Shown here piece after piece: positions 7,550 to 15,923 of a DNA stretch of 20,462 bases. Origin of the DNA: CAWELS01 sp964468205 (GTDB taxonomy: Bacteria; Acidobacteriota; Terriglobia; Bryobacterales; Bryobacteraceae); contig CAYXVG010000085.1 in the NCBI GenBank assembly GCA_964468205.1, positions 1 through 20,462 on the forward strand. The letters run 5' to 3'. Each line of letters opens with the position of its first letter. Position 1 is the stretch's first letter. A model generated the notes under the pieces. The model saw only the letters and a program-made list of their open reading frames with translations. It did no database searches and was not told the DNA's origin. Position numbers and translations under genes: made by a program.

Positions 7550-9175
7550 CTACCGGAACTCGATGAGGGTAACCTCTCCCGCGGTCTTCCACTTGGCGTC
7601 GGACTCCACGAAGTATTCCACGGTGACGCTTCGCGCCGGCTCCTGAACGCCACAGCCAAGGGCTGTCTCTCCCCCGCCGGTAATGACGATCTGCCCGGGG
7701 TCTCGTACTAGCAGTTGTGCCGCTTCCCCGTCCTCGCCGCTCACATGCAAGCGGGCCAGGCCGCCGGTGCAGTCGACCTGCTGCAGTGTTCCCCGAACCC
7801 GTTTCTTGGGACGTTCGTCATCCCACCATTCGATCACGTCCGCCGGGGTATCGGGATCGTCCACCGATCCGGTCTCCCGCGCCCGCTCCATCATCTCCGC
7901 CCACTCTTCGCGCATGCGGCTGCGCTCTACACGGCGTTCTCGGGAACGGTCGATGCGATCGGAGGAATGGTACTTTGCCCGCTCTTCTTCGAGGGCGAGC
8001 CGGGCTTGGTAGTAGCGTTCCCGCTCTTCGGCGGTAGGCGCGGCGCGCATCGCGCCTCCCCAGGCTTCGGCGGCGAGTTGGAACTGGTTGGCTTCGGTGT
8101 AGGCTTCCGCCAGCGCGGCCCAGCGGGCGGGATTTCGCGAGTTTCGTTCAGCCGCCTTCTGGAGCGAGTTCATCTTCAGGGAGAGGTTCGTGTCCACGCG
8201 AGCCATCTGGACGTAAGGCTCGTCCCAGCGCGGATTCAGCCTCGCGGCTTCCACGAACGCATTCCGCGCGGCGGCCGGCTGGGCGAGCAGCTTGCCGTAC
8301 TCCACGAGGCAACGGGCGCTGCGGGAACCCGCCTTTACGGCGTCTTCGAATCGGCCGAGCCCTTCGAGCGCTTCGGGATTGTCCGGCTCCGAAGCGAGGA
8401 TCTCTGTGTAAGCCGCATCGGCCGCGGCTCCATCGAGCAGATCGGCCAGCGCGACGTCGATGTAGACCGGGCCGAAATCGCGGCGGGAGAAATCACGGGT
8501 GGAAATGGGCGCCCCGGAGACCGTGTGAGCGGAATAGGCGCCCGACGAAAGGTACTCCTGCACCTCCGCGTCCATCTCCTCGGGCGTCATCGCGAAGCTA
8601 TTTTTGTAGGCGGCGTGCCAGTCGGCTCCGAGCTGGAGGTTGGCGAACAGCACCCGCGCCCGGCTGGCGTACTTGGGATTGACGGCCAGCATGTGCATCC
8701 GCGCCCAAGCGAGGTCACGGCGGTCCGGCGGAGGCGGGGCCCCCAGCGTCACGCGAGTGCCGTCGACTTGCGCCGTTTCGAACACGTCCAGCAGGCCGCG
8801 CTCCACTTCAGCGGGCATGCGCTGTGTGTTGGCTTCGAGCAGAATCCGGACCAGATCGCCGAGGGGAGCCTTTTGATCACGAGAAAGAGCGAGCATCCAT
8901 GTATCGCGGCCGAGACGCCATTCACCGGGGCGGTACCGGGCGGCATCGTTCGCGGACGAGAAGATTACGGCCCGAAACGGCCACACGGCCTCCATGTCCG
9001 TCTCGCCGAGCGTCCGGTCCAGGACGAAGCGAACCTGCTCGAATTCGTTCAAGAGGATACGCGCCGGATTGTCTCCGGCCTCACTGAGCACCTCGAACGG
9101 TCCCGACCGCAAACGCACCCAGTCCGCTCCGAGAAGCGTTAGCGGCAGCAGCAGTGATACTAGTAAACGAACCAC
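7550..9175 (-). CDS. Exported TPR protein with degenerate peptidase-MA-like N-terminal domain
   Basis: 541 aa, starting with GTG at 9175 behind AGAGGGACT. A short signal peptide (MVRLLVSLLLPLTLLGA) predicts export. Residues 18-215 resemble the DUF1570/peptidase-MA-like type: WVRLRSGPFEVLSEAGD, the 'RAVIFSS' strand and GLLDVFETAQVDGTRVTLG (127-145), which sits where that family has its 'GLAEY.S...' segment. The zinc-binding HExxH is absent (LLEANTQ stands there), so it is unlikely to be a protease. Residues 240-400 hold TPR-like helical repeats, 400-435 an Arg/Glu-rich helix, and 455-541 a beta-rich end with two Cys (469, 508). It is first in a tight cluster with an MFS carrier and a glycosyltransferase fusion. 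The function is unknown. Confidence 0.8.
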   Translation of the reverse strand: MVRLLVSLLLPLTLLGADWVRLRSGPFEVLSEAGDNPARILLNEFEQVRFVLDRTLGETDMEAVWPFRAVIFSSANDAARYRPGEWRLGRDTWMLALSRDQKAPLGDLVRILLEANTQRMPAEVERGLLDVFETAQVDGTRVTLGAPPPPDRRDLAWARMHMLAVNPKYASRARVLFANLQLGADWHAAYKNSFAMTPEEMDAEVQEYLSSGAYSAHTVSGAPISTRDFSRRDFGPVYIDVALADLLDGAAADAAYTEILASEPDNPEALEGLGRFEDAVKAGSRSARCLVEYGKLLAQPAAARNAFVEAARLNPRWDEPYVQMARVDTNLSLKMNSLQKAAERNSRNPARWAALAEAYTEANQFQLAAEAWGGAMRAAPTAEERERYYQARLALEEERAKYHSSDRIDRSRERRVERSRMREEWAEMMERARETGSVDDPDTPADVIEWWDDERPKKRVRGTLQQVDCTGGLARLHVSGEDGEAAQLLVRDPGQIVITGGGETALGCGVQEPARSVTVEYFVESDAKWKTAGEVTLIEFR

Positions 9176-9244
9176 AGTCCCTCTATTAGGTATGATACAA
9201 GCCCGCGCGGATAGAACCGTGATGAAGGCGGCTGCAAGTAAAAG

Positions 9245-9279
9245 AGGCGGTTTGGACGTCCGCCAACGCCAAACCGCCT
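9245..9279 (-). terminator. Strong intrinsic terminator after the BON protein
   Basis: AGGCGGTTTGG (9245-9255) pairs perfectly with CCAAACCGCCT (9269-9279) over a 13-nt loop. On the minus strand the stem is followed by CTTTTAC, a usable T-tract. It lies about 120 nt past the BON gene stop and upstream of the TPR gene, separating the two units. Confidence 0.8.
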
Positions 9280-9398
9280 TCCAGGAGGAAAAGTTCAGGT
9301 AACTAGATTGCAGCCGCTTGGCCCCGGGCTGAACACCCCGTTAAAAAGACGCGGGGCGCCGGAGGAGGAAAACAGCCCAGGAGCGCGGCGGCCGGACT

Positions 9399-9932
9399 TT
9401 AGACCGAACCTTCCCCAACTCGCAGGTTGTTCGTCACCGAGAAGACCCCGGAAACGCCGTTCGCTTGAAGAAACGCGATGTGGCTGTCAGCGGCTTTGTC
9501 GACGACGCCTTCAAGGGTGACGTTGCCATTCCTTACAATCACCTTGATGCTCGGGTTCGCCCCGAGGGAGTATTTCTGCAGGGCTGGTTGCCGGTAGATC
9601 GCCCGCACCAACGCGATCCGAAGCCGGTCATCGAACGGGGACAAGGGCAAAACCTCGATCCTGTTCACCACCTCCCCCACACCTTCGATGCGCCGGACCA
9701 CCCCTTCGGCATCCGAACGGAGCGTGGGCCGGACGGCCTGTCCGGAAAGGGTCACCGTGCCTTCCTCTACAGCAAAAGCAAGGTTGTCGAACACGGTGTA
9801 GTAAGGCAGCCTCGCCAGCTCGTGCCACACCTGCCGCGCCAAGGACTCTTCCGGAGTCTGCGCATTGAGTAGAGCGGGGGCAATTCCCAGCGCTCCCGCC
9901 AAAAGAATCACAGTTCCCAGTCTGCGTCTCAT
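9399..9932 (-). CDS. Exported protein with two BON domains
   Basis: 177 aa with signal peptide MRRRLGTVILLAGALGIAPA and probable cleavage after LNA near residue 24, so envelope-located. Two BON modules follow, roughly 28-95 and 100-172. Each has the alpha-beta-beta pattern and the typical GTVTLSGQAV (58-67) or GNVTLEGVVD glycine-centred turns, then a (V)xNxI/L strand (VVNRIEV; VTNNLRV). BON domains are associated with phospholipid or envelope binding (OsmY, BamE-unrelated secretin-associated proteins). The ATG at 9932 has AGGAG upstream. It stands alone between rmuC (162 nt upstream) and its own terminator at 9245-9279. The 223-nt gap to the TPR gene holds that terminator and nothing else I can support. 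Confidence 0.9.
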   Translation of the reverse strand: MRRRLGTVILLAGALGIAPALLNAQTPEESLARQVWHELARLPYYTVFDNLAFAVEEGTVTLSGQAVRPTLRSDAEGVVRRIEGVGEVVNRIEVLPLSPFDDRLRIALVRAIYRQPALQKYSLGANPSIKVIVRNGNVTLEGVVDKAADSHIAFLQANGVSGVFSVTNNLRVGEGSV

Positions 9933-10094
9933 GTCCGTCTCCTGAAAACGGCCTCTTCGCGCCGCCGGCCAGCATCTCCGGCGAAAGCGTATCGCCCGTT
10001 GTATTTACCCGCATCACGATGGGTGATCGCGGCAGCTTACACTTCAAAAGACGGCCCCGGGAGTTCCGGCGTTCCGTAACAATTACTTCGCCTT

Positions 10095-12233
10095 CTACAT
10101 TGCCTTCACGAAGGCCAGATAGTCGATGGTGGACGCCGGAGCAGGTTTCCCGGCGGAGACCGGTTCCTTGGCTGGCTCCGGGTCCGCTTCGGGGGCTGGC
10201 TCGTGTTCCGCTTCGGTTGCAGCGGCGGGCGGTTCTTCCGGCGCCAATTGTGGGTCCTCCGCGGGGCCGGCCGCGGCCGGCTCGGGTTTCTCTGCGGGCT
10301 CGGTTTCGGGCGCTGGTTCCTCAGCCGGTGCGTTTTTGCCGGAGCCATCCGCGTGTTCCGCGGCGGGTTGAGGTTCGTTTTCGAGAGTAGGCGGTTCGGG
10401 TTCCGCCAGTTCCTCCGGAGTGCCGGCGGCTGGAGGTTCGCTCTCTTCCAGTGGTTCTAGCGTGCCGCCCATAGGCTCAATGTCGTCGTCTTCCTCCATC
10501 TCCAGTCCGGTCTCTTCGATCTCCGGAAGCGATGCGGACGCAACGATCTCCGGCTCGCCCGCGGGCTCGGGCTCGGGTTCGATGGTTTCAATATGGCCGT
10601 CTCCATCACCGGTGACTTCGATGTTCGTGCGCCCGGCGTCCGTGATTGGTTCGGAGTCGTCCTCTAACTCCGGCGCCTCCAACTCGAACTCTTCCAATTC
10701 GGCGGGAGAAGCCACGGCATCGGCAGAGTCGCCGGGAATATCCGGGGCGTTTTCGGAAATATCAAGTTCGGATTCGGCTTCCGGCGCCTCTTCGAGCAAG
10801 GTTCCGAAACCATCGCTCGCCACAGCCCGCTCCACGGCCTGGAGGGAACGCGGGAAGTTGTCCACTGGTTCGAGCGCCGGGACTTCACGGTCCGAGCCGG
10901 CCCCGAGATCCTGGAACCGCCGGGCGCTCACGAGCACGCGCGATTCGAGCGAACCGACAGCGCGGTTGTAGCCGTCCACGGTGCGCTGGAGGTTGATGCG
11001 CATGGTTTCCAGGTGCTGCGTGAATGTGCAAAGCCGGTCATAGACCGTCTTGCCAAGCTCGCTGATCTCGTGCGCGTTCGCAGTCAGCTTCTCCTGCCGC
11101 CAGCCATACGCGACGGATCTGAGCAGAGCGATCAGAGTCGTCGGCGTGGCGAGGATCACGCGATTATCCACCCCATACTCGATGAGCGAGGAATCCTGTT
11201 CGAGCGCGGCGCTGAAAAACGCCTCGCCCGGAATAAAGGCAACCACGAATTCCGGCGTGGCGCTGAACTGTTCCCAGTACGACTTGCCGCCCAGTCTTTG
11301 CAAGTGCGACCGAACCTGCGCGGCGTGTTCCTTGAGCTTCGCCACCCGTTGTTCGTCATCAGTGGCCGTCATGGCTTCCAGGTAGGCCTTCATCGATACT
11401 TTGGCGTCGACTACCACCTGCCGGCCGTTCGGGAGCTGAACCACGAGATCCGGGCGAAGACGGCCGTTATCGGTCTCGACTGAAACCTGCTCCTCGAAGT
11501 CGCAGTGGGCCACCATCCCGGCCATCTCCACCACACGGCGAAGCTGTATTTCGCCCCAGCGTCCGCGCACCGACGGAGTGCGAAGCGCGTTAACCAGGTT
11601 GGAGGTTTCGGAGCGAAGCATGTTCTGCGCTTCCTGGAGCAGTTCCACCTGCCTCGTAATACCGGCATGGTCCTTGCCGATGCCTTCAATGCTCGAATCC
11701 ACCTTGCCGAGCGCCTCACGGACAGGGCGCAATATCTCCTCGATCGCTTTCTGCCGGCTATCGAGGTCGCTCCGGGCGCCCTCCTGGTACCTGTCGAGAG
11801 CGGAGCGGGCAAGTTGCAGGAACGCTTCGTTGTTGCTCTTGAGCGCATGCGCCGACAGGGCCTGGAACGTCTCGGAGAGCCTCTTTTCGGCTTGCTCCAC
11901 CACGGCAAGTTTCTCCTCGGCCAGCTTGGCGCCTTCGGCGAGCCGCGCCTCCAGTTCCGCCTTTGCGCTCTGCAGTTCAGCCTTCTGTCTGTGCTGTCTC
12001 TCGAGCTCCGTCTTCAGTTGGTCGCGGTCTTTGAGCAACTCCTCAATCCGCGAGTCCTTTCCCGAAAGGCGCTCGGTTAACTTGCTGATTTCGTTGCCGA
12101 ACTCGGTTCTGGCCTGCGAATAGGCCCGCCCGTAGGCGTTCTTCGTGTCGGCGCGCAGCATCAGCCAGACGGCCAGACTACCAAATATCAGCCCTACGGC
12201 CAGGGCCAGGAAAAACGTCAATTGTTGCTCCAA
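10095..12233 (-). CDS. rmuC: DNA recombination protein RmuC with long acidic C-terminal tail
   Basis: 712 aa. RmuC proteins limit DNA inversions or rearrangements and carry a PD-(D/E)XK nuclease-like core. Residues 7-26 are a single membrane anchor, and 30-150 is a long coiled coil. The RmuC core covers about 160-450, with RWGEIQLRRVVEMAGM (225-240), Asp262 in RPDLVVQLPNG and DAK at 276-278. Residues 470-712 are unusual: a Glu/Pro/Ala-rich acidic, probably disordered tail ending in the more ordered TIDYLAFVKAM. Typical RmuC proteins are about 400-500 aa. The start codon is TTG at 12233, chosen because GGGAGG lies 6 nt upstream; no ATG fits. The gene is divergent from the glycosyltransferase operon across a 235-nt spacer. 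Confidence 0.95.
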   Translation of the reverse strand: MEQQLTFFLALAVGLIFGSLAVWLMLRADTKNAYGRAYSQARTEFGNEISKLTERLSGKDSRIEELLKDRDQLKTELERQHRQKAELQSAKAELEARLAEGAKLAEEKLAVVEQAEKRLSETFQALSAHALKSNNEAFLQLARSALDRYQEGARSDLDSRQKAIEEILRPVREALGKVDSSIEGIGKDHAGITRQVELLQEAQNMLRSETSNLVNALRTPSVRGRWGEIQLRRVVEMAGMVAHCDFEEQVSVETDNGRLRPDLVVQLPNGRQVVVDAKVSMKAYLEAMTATDDEQRVAKLKEHAAQVRSHLQRLGGKSYWEQFSATPEFVVAFIPGEAFFSAALEQDSSLIEYGVDNRVILATPTTLIALLRSVAYGWRQEKLTANAHEISELGKTVYDRLCTFTQHLETMRINLQRTVDGYNRAVGSLESRVLVSARRFQDLGAGSDREVPALEPVDNFPRSLQAVERAVASDGFGTLLEEAPEAESELDISENAPDIPGDSADAVASPAELEEFELEAPELEDDSEPITDAGRTNIEVTGDGDGHIETIEPEPEPAGEPEIVASASLPEIEETGLEMEEDDDIEPMGGTLEPLEESEPPAAGTPEELAEPEPPTLENEPQPAAEHADGSGKNAPAEEPAPETEPAEKPEPAAAGPAEDPQLAPEEPPAAATEAEHEPAPEADPEPAKEPVSAGKPAPASTIDYLAFVKAM

Positions 12234-12261
12234 AACACACCTCCCTATACTGGGTGCTCAT

Positions 12262-12290
12262 ATTATCGGCTTCGCTCCGCGAAAAATGTA
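12262..12290 (-). promoter_or_regulatory. Candidate rmuC promoter
   Basis: On the minus strand GATAAT (12267-12262) lies 28 nt upstream of the TTG start, with a poor -35 candidate TACATT (12290-12285) at 17-nt spacing. Between the two boxes is TTCGC-TCC-GCGAA (12271-12283), a small inverted repeat. The rest of the 12234-12468 spacer shows no gene. A TACACT at about 12441-12446 could serve the plus-strand operon, but it is unsupported by a -35. Confidence 0.3.
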
Positions 12291-12468
12291 GGGCGGTTTC
12301 TCCGTTTCCTCCTCCTCTGAGGGAAAAATCTCGCGTCAATGCAGAGGTTTACGGAAGCGAAACAAATGTCAGTACCCCTCAACAAAAGTACCAGGGCCTA
12401 GGAGCTTTCCCGCACCGGCCGTGGCTGGAGCGTTCGCGGTTACACTGTGTGAGTTGGCTCCCTTGCCC

Positions 12469-13536
12469 ATGAGAATAGCCCTGGACGCCACGCCACTGAC
12501 GCTCACAACAGGCGGCATCCGCCGCTACACGGAGGAGTTGAGCCTGGCTTTGGCGCGCGGTTTTCCTGGCGACGAGTTCATTCTCCTCTCGGACCAGGAG
12601 TTCCGGCCGATTCCGGGAGCGCCCGAAAATCTTATATTGGCCGGCTCTCCGCGCGGCGTTTCCCGAAGACGGTGGTGGAGCGCCGGATTGCCGCTGGAGA
12701 TTCGCCGCCGGGGCGTCGGAGTGTTCCATGGCACGGACTTCGCCACTCCGTACCTGCCCGTCTGCCCCACTGTGATGACCGTGCACGACCTTTCCCCGTG
12801 GAAGGAGCCTGGCTGGCACTGCGGCGCCGGACGCGTGCGAGCGAGGGGTCCGGTCCTGTTAGGCCTAGGGCTGGCAACCATGGTGATCACGCCGAGTGAA
12901 GCCGTGCGCCGGGAAGCCATCGAGCGATTCCGCCTCCCGCCTTCCCGGGTGGCGGCCATTCCGCTGGCTGCCTCCGAGCGGTTCCGGCCGGTCTCCGTCA
13001 GCTCATTTGCCGACCCCTATTTCCTGTACGCCGGCGCGCTGGAGCCGCGGAAAAACCTAGCGTTTCTGGTGGAGGCCTGGCGTGAAGTCGCAAGCCGCCG
13101 GAAGGTTGCCCTCGTTCTGGCGGGGCGGCGGCGCGAGGACTTTCCCCCGCCGCCCGATATACGAGGCCTTGTGATGCTTGGGGAAGTGCCGGAGGAGAAG
13201 CTGCCGGAACTGTACTCCGGGGCCGTCGCGACGCTGTACCCGTCCTTCTACGAAGGCTTCGGTCTGCCGGTACTGGAAGCGATGCAATGCGGTTGCCCGG
13301 TGATCGTCTCCGAAGACCCGGCCATTGCGGAAGTAACTGGAAACGCCGCCCTCCGGCTCCCCCACACGGACCACCGCGGATGGGTGGAGGCCATGGAGGC
13401 GATGTATCTTGACGGGGCGATGCGCTCGCAGTGGGTCGAAAGGGCGACCAAGCGAGCTCAGCAGTTCTCCTGGGATCGCACGGCGCGGGAAACCTATGCC
13501 GTCTACGAGGAAGCGGAGGCCCGGTTTGGCGGATAG
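12469..13536 (+). CDS. GT4-type glycosyltransferase, first of the glycan operon
   Basis: 355-aa cytoplasmic retaining glycosyltransferase of GT-B fold, expected to move a sugar from a nucleotide-sugar to a lipid-linked or growing glycan. The N-terminus MRIALDATPLTLTTGGIRRY carries the glycine-rich acceptor-side loop. HDLSPWKEP and VITPSEAVRR (139-148) precede the donor half with LYAGALEPRKN (186-196). SFYEGFGLPVLEAM (259-272) holds the EX7E pair Glu262/Glu270. I used the ATG at 12469 because it opens exactly at the first beta-strand of the fold. A GTG 16 codons upstream adds unlikely residues. No strong Shine-Dalgarno is seen. The next gene begins 11 nt before this stop. Confidence 0.93.
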   Translation: MRIALDATPLTLTTGGIRRYTEELSLALARGFPGDEFILLSDQEFRPIPGAPENLILAGSPRGVSRRRWWSAGLPLEIRRRGVGVFHGTDFATPYLPVCPTVMTVHDLSPWKEPGWHCGAGRVRARGPVLLGLGLATMVITPSEAVRREAIERFRLPPSRVAAIPLAASERFRPVSVSSFADPYFLYAGALEPRKNLAFLVEAWREVASRRKVALVLAGRRREDFPPPPDIRGLVMLGEVPEEKLPELYSGAVATLYPSFYEGFGLPVLEAMQCGCPVIVSEDPAIAEVTGNAALRLPHTDHRGWVEAMEAMYLDGAMRSQWVERATKRAQQFSWDRTARETYAVYEEAEARFGG

Positions 13537-14713
13537 GCAGCCGGCGCTCATTCTCTGCCCGGAGACGCCGTACCCGGCGGCCGGCGGAGGAGCGCTGCGA
13601 ACGGCCTCGGTGGTAGAGTTTCTGGCGCGGCGCTATGCACTGGACGCAATCGTCTTCAGGGAACCGGATAGCGCGGACCCAGCCGCCACCCGCCTGTCCG
13701 GTCTGGCGCGCCGGGTTCACGTCATCGACCTGCCGCGCCACAACCGGCAGGCTCCGTCCAGGGCGCTGCGCAATCTTAGGCGTCTCTGGCGGGGGACGCC
13801 GCCGCTCACGGACCGGTTCTCGGGTTTCGAAGCCGGCGTGTCGCGGCTCATTGCCGGCCGGCGATACGCGGTGGCCGTAGTGGAGCACTTCTGGTGCGCC
13901 GGCTACGCCCCCGTGCTGCGCCCGGCGGCCGATTGCCTCGTGCTGGACCTGCACAATATCGAATCCACGCTCCACCGCTCCTGCGCCGCGGCTGAACCCT
14001 GGCCGGTTTCACTCATTCACCGAAAGTTCGCGGCCGCTTGCCAGGGCCTCGAGGAGTCCCTGCTTCCGGATTACGACGTCCTGCTCACCACATCCGTGGA
14101 GGATGCCCTCAGGCTGCGCGCCATTGCCCCGGAGACGCGTTCGCTGGTGTATCCCAATGCGATCCCGTTCGAGCCGGCCCCGCCCCGCGGCGATACGCAC
14201 GCCGTAATCTTCACGGGAAACCTCGAATACCACCCGAACGTGGGCGCGATCCGGTACTTCCGCGACGCGATCTGGCCCGGGCTGCACTCCCAGTGGCCGA
14301 GTCTGCGTTGGCGGGTAGCCGGTAAGAACCCGGGCGCTGCCAGGAGAATGCTTCGAAACACCCCGGGAGTGGACGTGACCGGACCGATGGACGACGCCCT
14401 GGCCGAGCTCGCCGCGGCGGCCGTTGCTGTGGTTCCGCTGCGGGCCGGGAGCGGAACCCGGGTGAAGATCGTCGAAGCCTGGGCCGCTGCCACCCCGGTT
14501 GTCTCAACGAGGGTCGGAGCCGAAGGCCTTCCGTGCGTCCCGGGAAGCCATATCCTGCTGGCTGATGAACCGGCGGGTTTCGCCGCGGCGGTCTCGAGGC
14601 TGCTCGAGTCAGCGAAACTCCGCCGCGAGATCGGCGAAGGGGGGCGGAGGCTGTACGAACAGGAATTCACCTGGGATGCGGCTTGGAAGAAGCTGGAAGC
14701 GGCAGGATTTTAA
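13526..14713 (+). CDS. Glycosyltransferase (GT4-like), TTG start
   Basis: 395-aa GT-B glycosyltransferase. I chose TTG at 13526 because GGAGG (13515-13519) lies 6 nt upstream and the fold's first strand PALILCPETPYPAAGGGALR starts immediately after. The ATG at 13496 and an earlier one at 13409 would add Arg-rich residues read through the previous gene. DLHNIEST (141-148) and the donor half IFTGNLEYHPNVGAI (228-242) are characteristic. The phosphate-site segment AGSGTRVKIVEAWA (307-320) replaces the usual EX7E, as in the middle domain of the GT-GNAT fusion at 4220-6325, to which it appears related. It overlaps the upstream gene by 11 nt, implying coupled translation. Donor and acceptor are not readable. 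Confidence 0.9.
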   Translation: MADRQPALILCPETPYPAAGGGALRTASVVEFLARRYALDAIVFREPDSADPAATRLSGLARRVHVIDLPRHNRQAPSRALRNLRRLWRGTPPLTDRFSGFEAGVSRLIAGRRYAVAVVEHFWCAGYAPVLRPAADCLVLDLHNIESTLHRSCAAAEPWPVSLIHRKFAAACQGLEESLLPDYDVLLTTSVEDALRLRAIAPETRSLVYPNAIPFEPAPPRGDTHAVIFTGNLEYHPNVGAIRYFRDAIWPGLHSQWPSLRWRVAGKNPGAARRMLRNTPGVDVTGPMDDALAELAAAAVAVVPLRAGSGTRVKIVEAWAAATPVVSTRVGAEGLPCVPGSHILLADEPAGFAAAVSRLLESAKLRREIGEGGRRLYEQEFTWDAAWKKLEAAGF

Positions 14714-14768
14714 CGGCTTTGTAATTAGCCTATGTTCCCCGCAAACCTCTATACTGGTGAAAACGCGC

Positions 14769-15920
14769 ATGCGCTTCTCGGTTGATGCTCACGCCATTGG
14801 GCGGCACCTAACGGGCAACGAAGTCTATATTCGGAATTTGTTGCACGGGTTTGCTGCGCTTGACAAGATCTCTGAGTTTATCGCCTACCTTTCTGAACGT
14901 GCCGTGGCAGCTCAATTGCCGGAGCGCTTCCGCTGCCGAGTGGTCGCCAAGAACCCGTTCTGGCGGCTTGGAAACGACCTCGTAAACCGGGTCCGGCAGG
15001 ACCAGCCTGAGTTGCTGCATGTGCAATATACCGCGCCGTTGCAGTGTCCGGCGCCAGTGGTGGTCACGGTGCACGACGTCAGTTTCCTCGAGCATCCCGA
15101 ATTCTTCCCGTGGACGCGTTGCACACAACTCCGCATCACTGTCCAGCGCACCGTGCGCCGGGCTGCTTGCGTGCTAACGCCAAGCGAGTTCTCCAAAAGA
15201 AGCATTATCAGCGCCTATGGACTGGACGACGATAAGGTTGTGGTGGTGCCAAATGCTGTGTCATCCGACTTCCGGCCGCGGCCCCGCGACCAGGCCGCCG
15301 CGGCGATCCATCGGAAATACGGCATTCCATCGCCGTTCGTGTTGACGGTAGGCGACTTGCAGCCCCGAAAGAACCAAGCGGGTCTTGTCAACGCGTTTGA
15401 AGAGTTAATCCGTTTCTATCCGGACCTGCCGCACCATCTGGTGATGATCGGCAAGCCGGGCTGGTACGGTTCAAAGGTCCGCCGCGTGGCCGAGAGGTCA
15501 GGCCTGGCAAACCGGATTCATTTCCCGGGATTTGTTTCCGACGAAGAGTTGAAGCAGTTCTACGCCGCGTGTGAACTTTTCGTCTTCCCATCGTTCTACG
15601 AGGGCTTTGGCTTACCGATACTCGAGGCAATGGCTTCCGGCCGCGCCGTCGCATGCTCGAACTCCTCGGCGATGCCGGAGGTCGCCGATGCCTGCGCCAT
15701 TCTGTTCAACCCGAAGTCAACGGAGGAAATGACCCTGGCAATGCGCGACCTGCTGCTGGATGCGGAACTCCGCGCGAGGGTGGAGCGTCTCGGGACCCAG
15801 CGCGCGAGTCTTTATAGCTGGCGGAGCACCGCGCAGAAGACTCTCGATGTTTACTACGGCGTGGCCGATCGCCGGAGGGACGTAAAATCGTATAGAGTAA
15901 AGTCAGTTCCGGTCTCCTGA
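14769..15920 (+). CDS. GT4-type glycosyltransferase (mannosyltransferase-like)
   Basis: 383-aa glycosyltransferase. Marks include MRFSVDAHAIGRHLTGNEVYIRN with the glycine/asparagine acceptor-side loop, VTVHDVSFLEHPEFF (99-113), VLTPSEFSKRSI (135-146) and VPNAVSSDF. TVGDLQPRKN (193-202) is followed by SFYEGFGLPILEAMASG (275-291) with Glu278/Glu286 as EX7E. The start is ATG 14769; GTG 14757 is an in-frame alternative four codons upstream. A TATACT box at 14750-14755 is close enough to give a nearly leaderless internal transcript, but no good -35 accompanies it. Bases 14821-14880 are only 25/60 G+C, poorer than its neighbours, hinting that this gene may have a different history. The DUF3108 gene follows after 3 nt. 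Confidence 0.93.
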   Translation: MRFSVDAHAIGRHLTGNEVYIRNLLHGFAALDKISEFIAYLSERAVAAQLPERFRCRVVAKNPFWRLGNDLVNRVRQDQPELLHVQYTAPLQCPAPVVVTVHDVSFLEHPEFFPWTRCTQLRITVQRTVRRAACVLTPSEFSKRSIISAYGLDDDKVVVVPNAVSSDFRPRPRDQAAAAIHRKYGIPSPFVLTVGDLQPRKNQAGLVNAFEELIRFYPDLPHHLVMIGKPGWYGSKVRRVAERSGLANRIHFPGFVSDEELKQFYAACELFVFPSFYEGFGLPILEAMASGRAVACSNSSAMPEVADACAILFNPKSTEEMTLAMRDLLLDAELRARVERLGTQRASLYSWRSTAQKTLDVYYGVADRRRDVKSYRVKSVPVS

Positions 15921-15923
15921 TAC

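Noticed and set aside
6027..7592. 521-codon minus-strand frame overlapping the MFS gene
   Set aside because: Arg/Gly/Pro-rich shadow; the MFS frame has clear membrane segments and family motifs.
7715..9142. 475-codon plus-strand frame opposite the TPR protein
   Set aside because: Shadow of a high-GC gene; no signal, domain or ribosome binding site.
12998..13975. 325-codon minus-strand frame across the first two glycosyltransferases
   Set aside because: Antisense shadow across a gene junction, low-complexity Arg/Pro composition.
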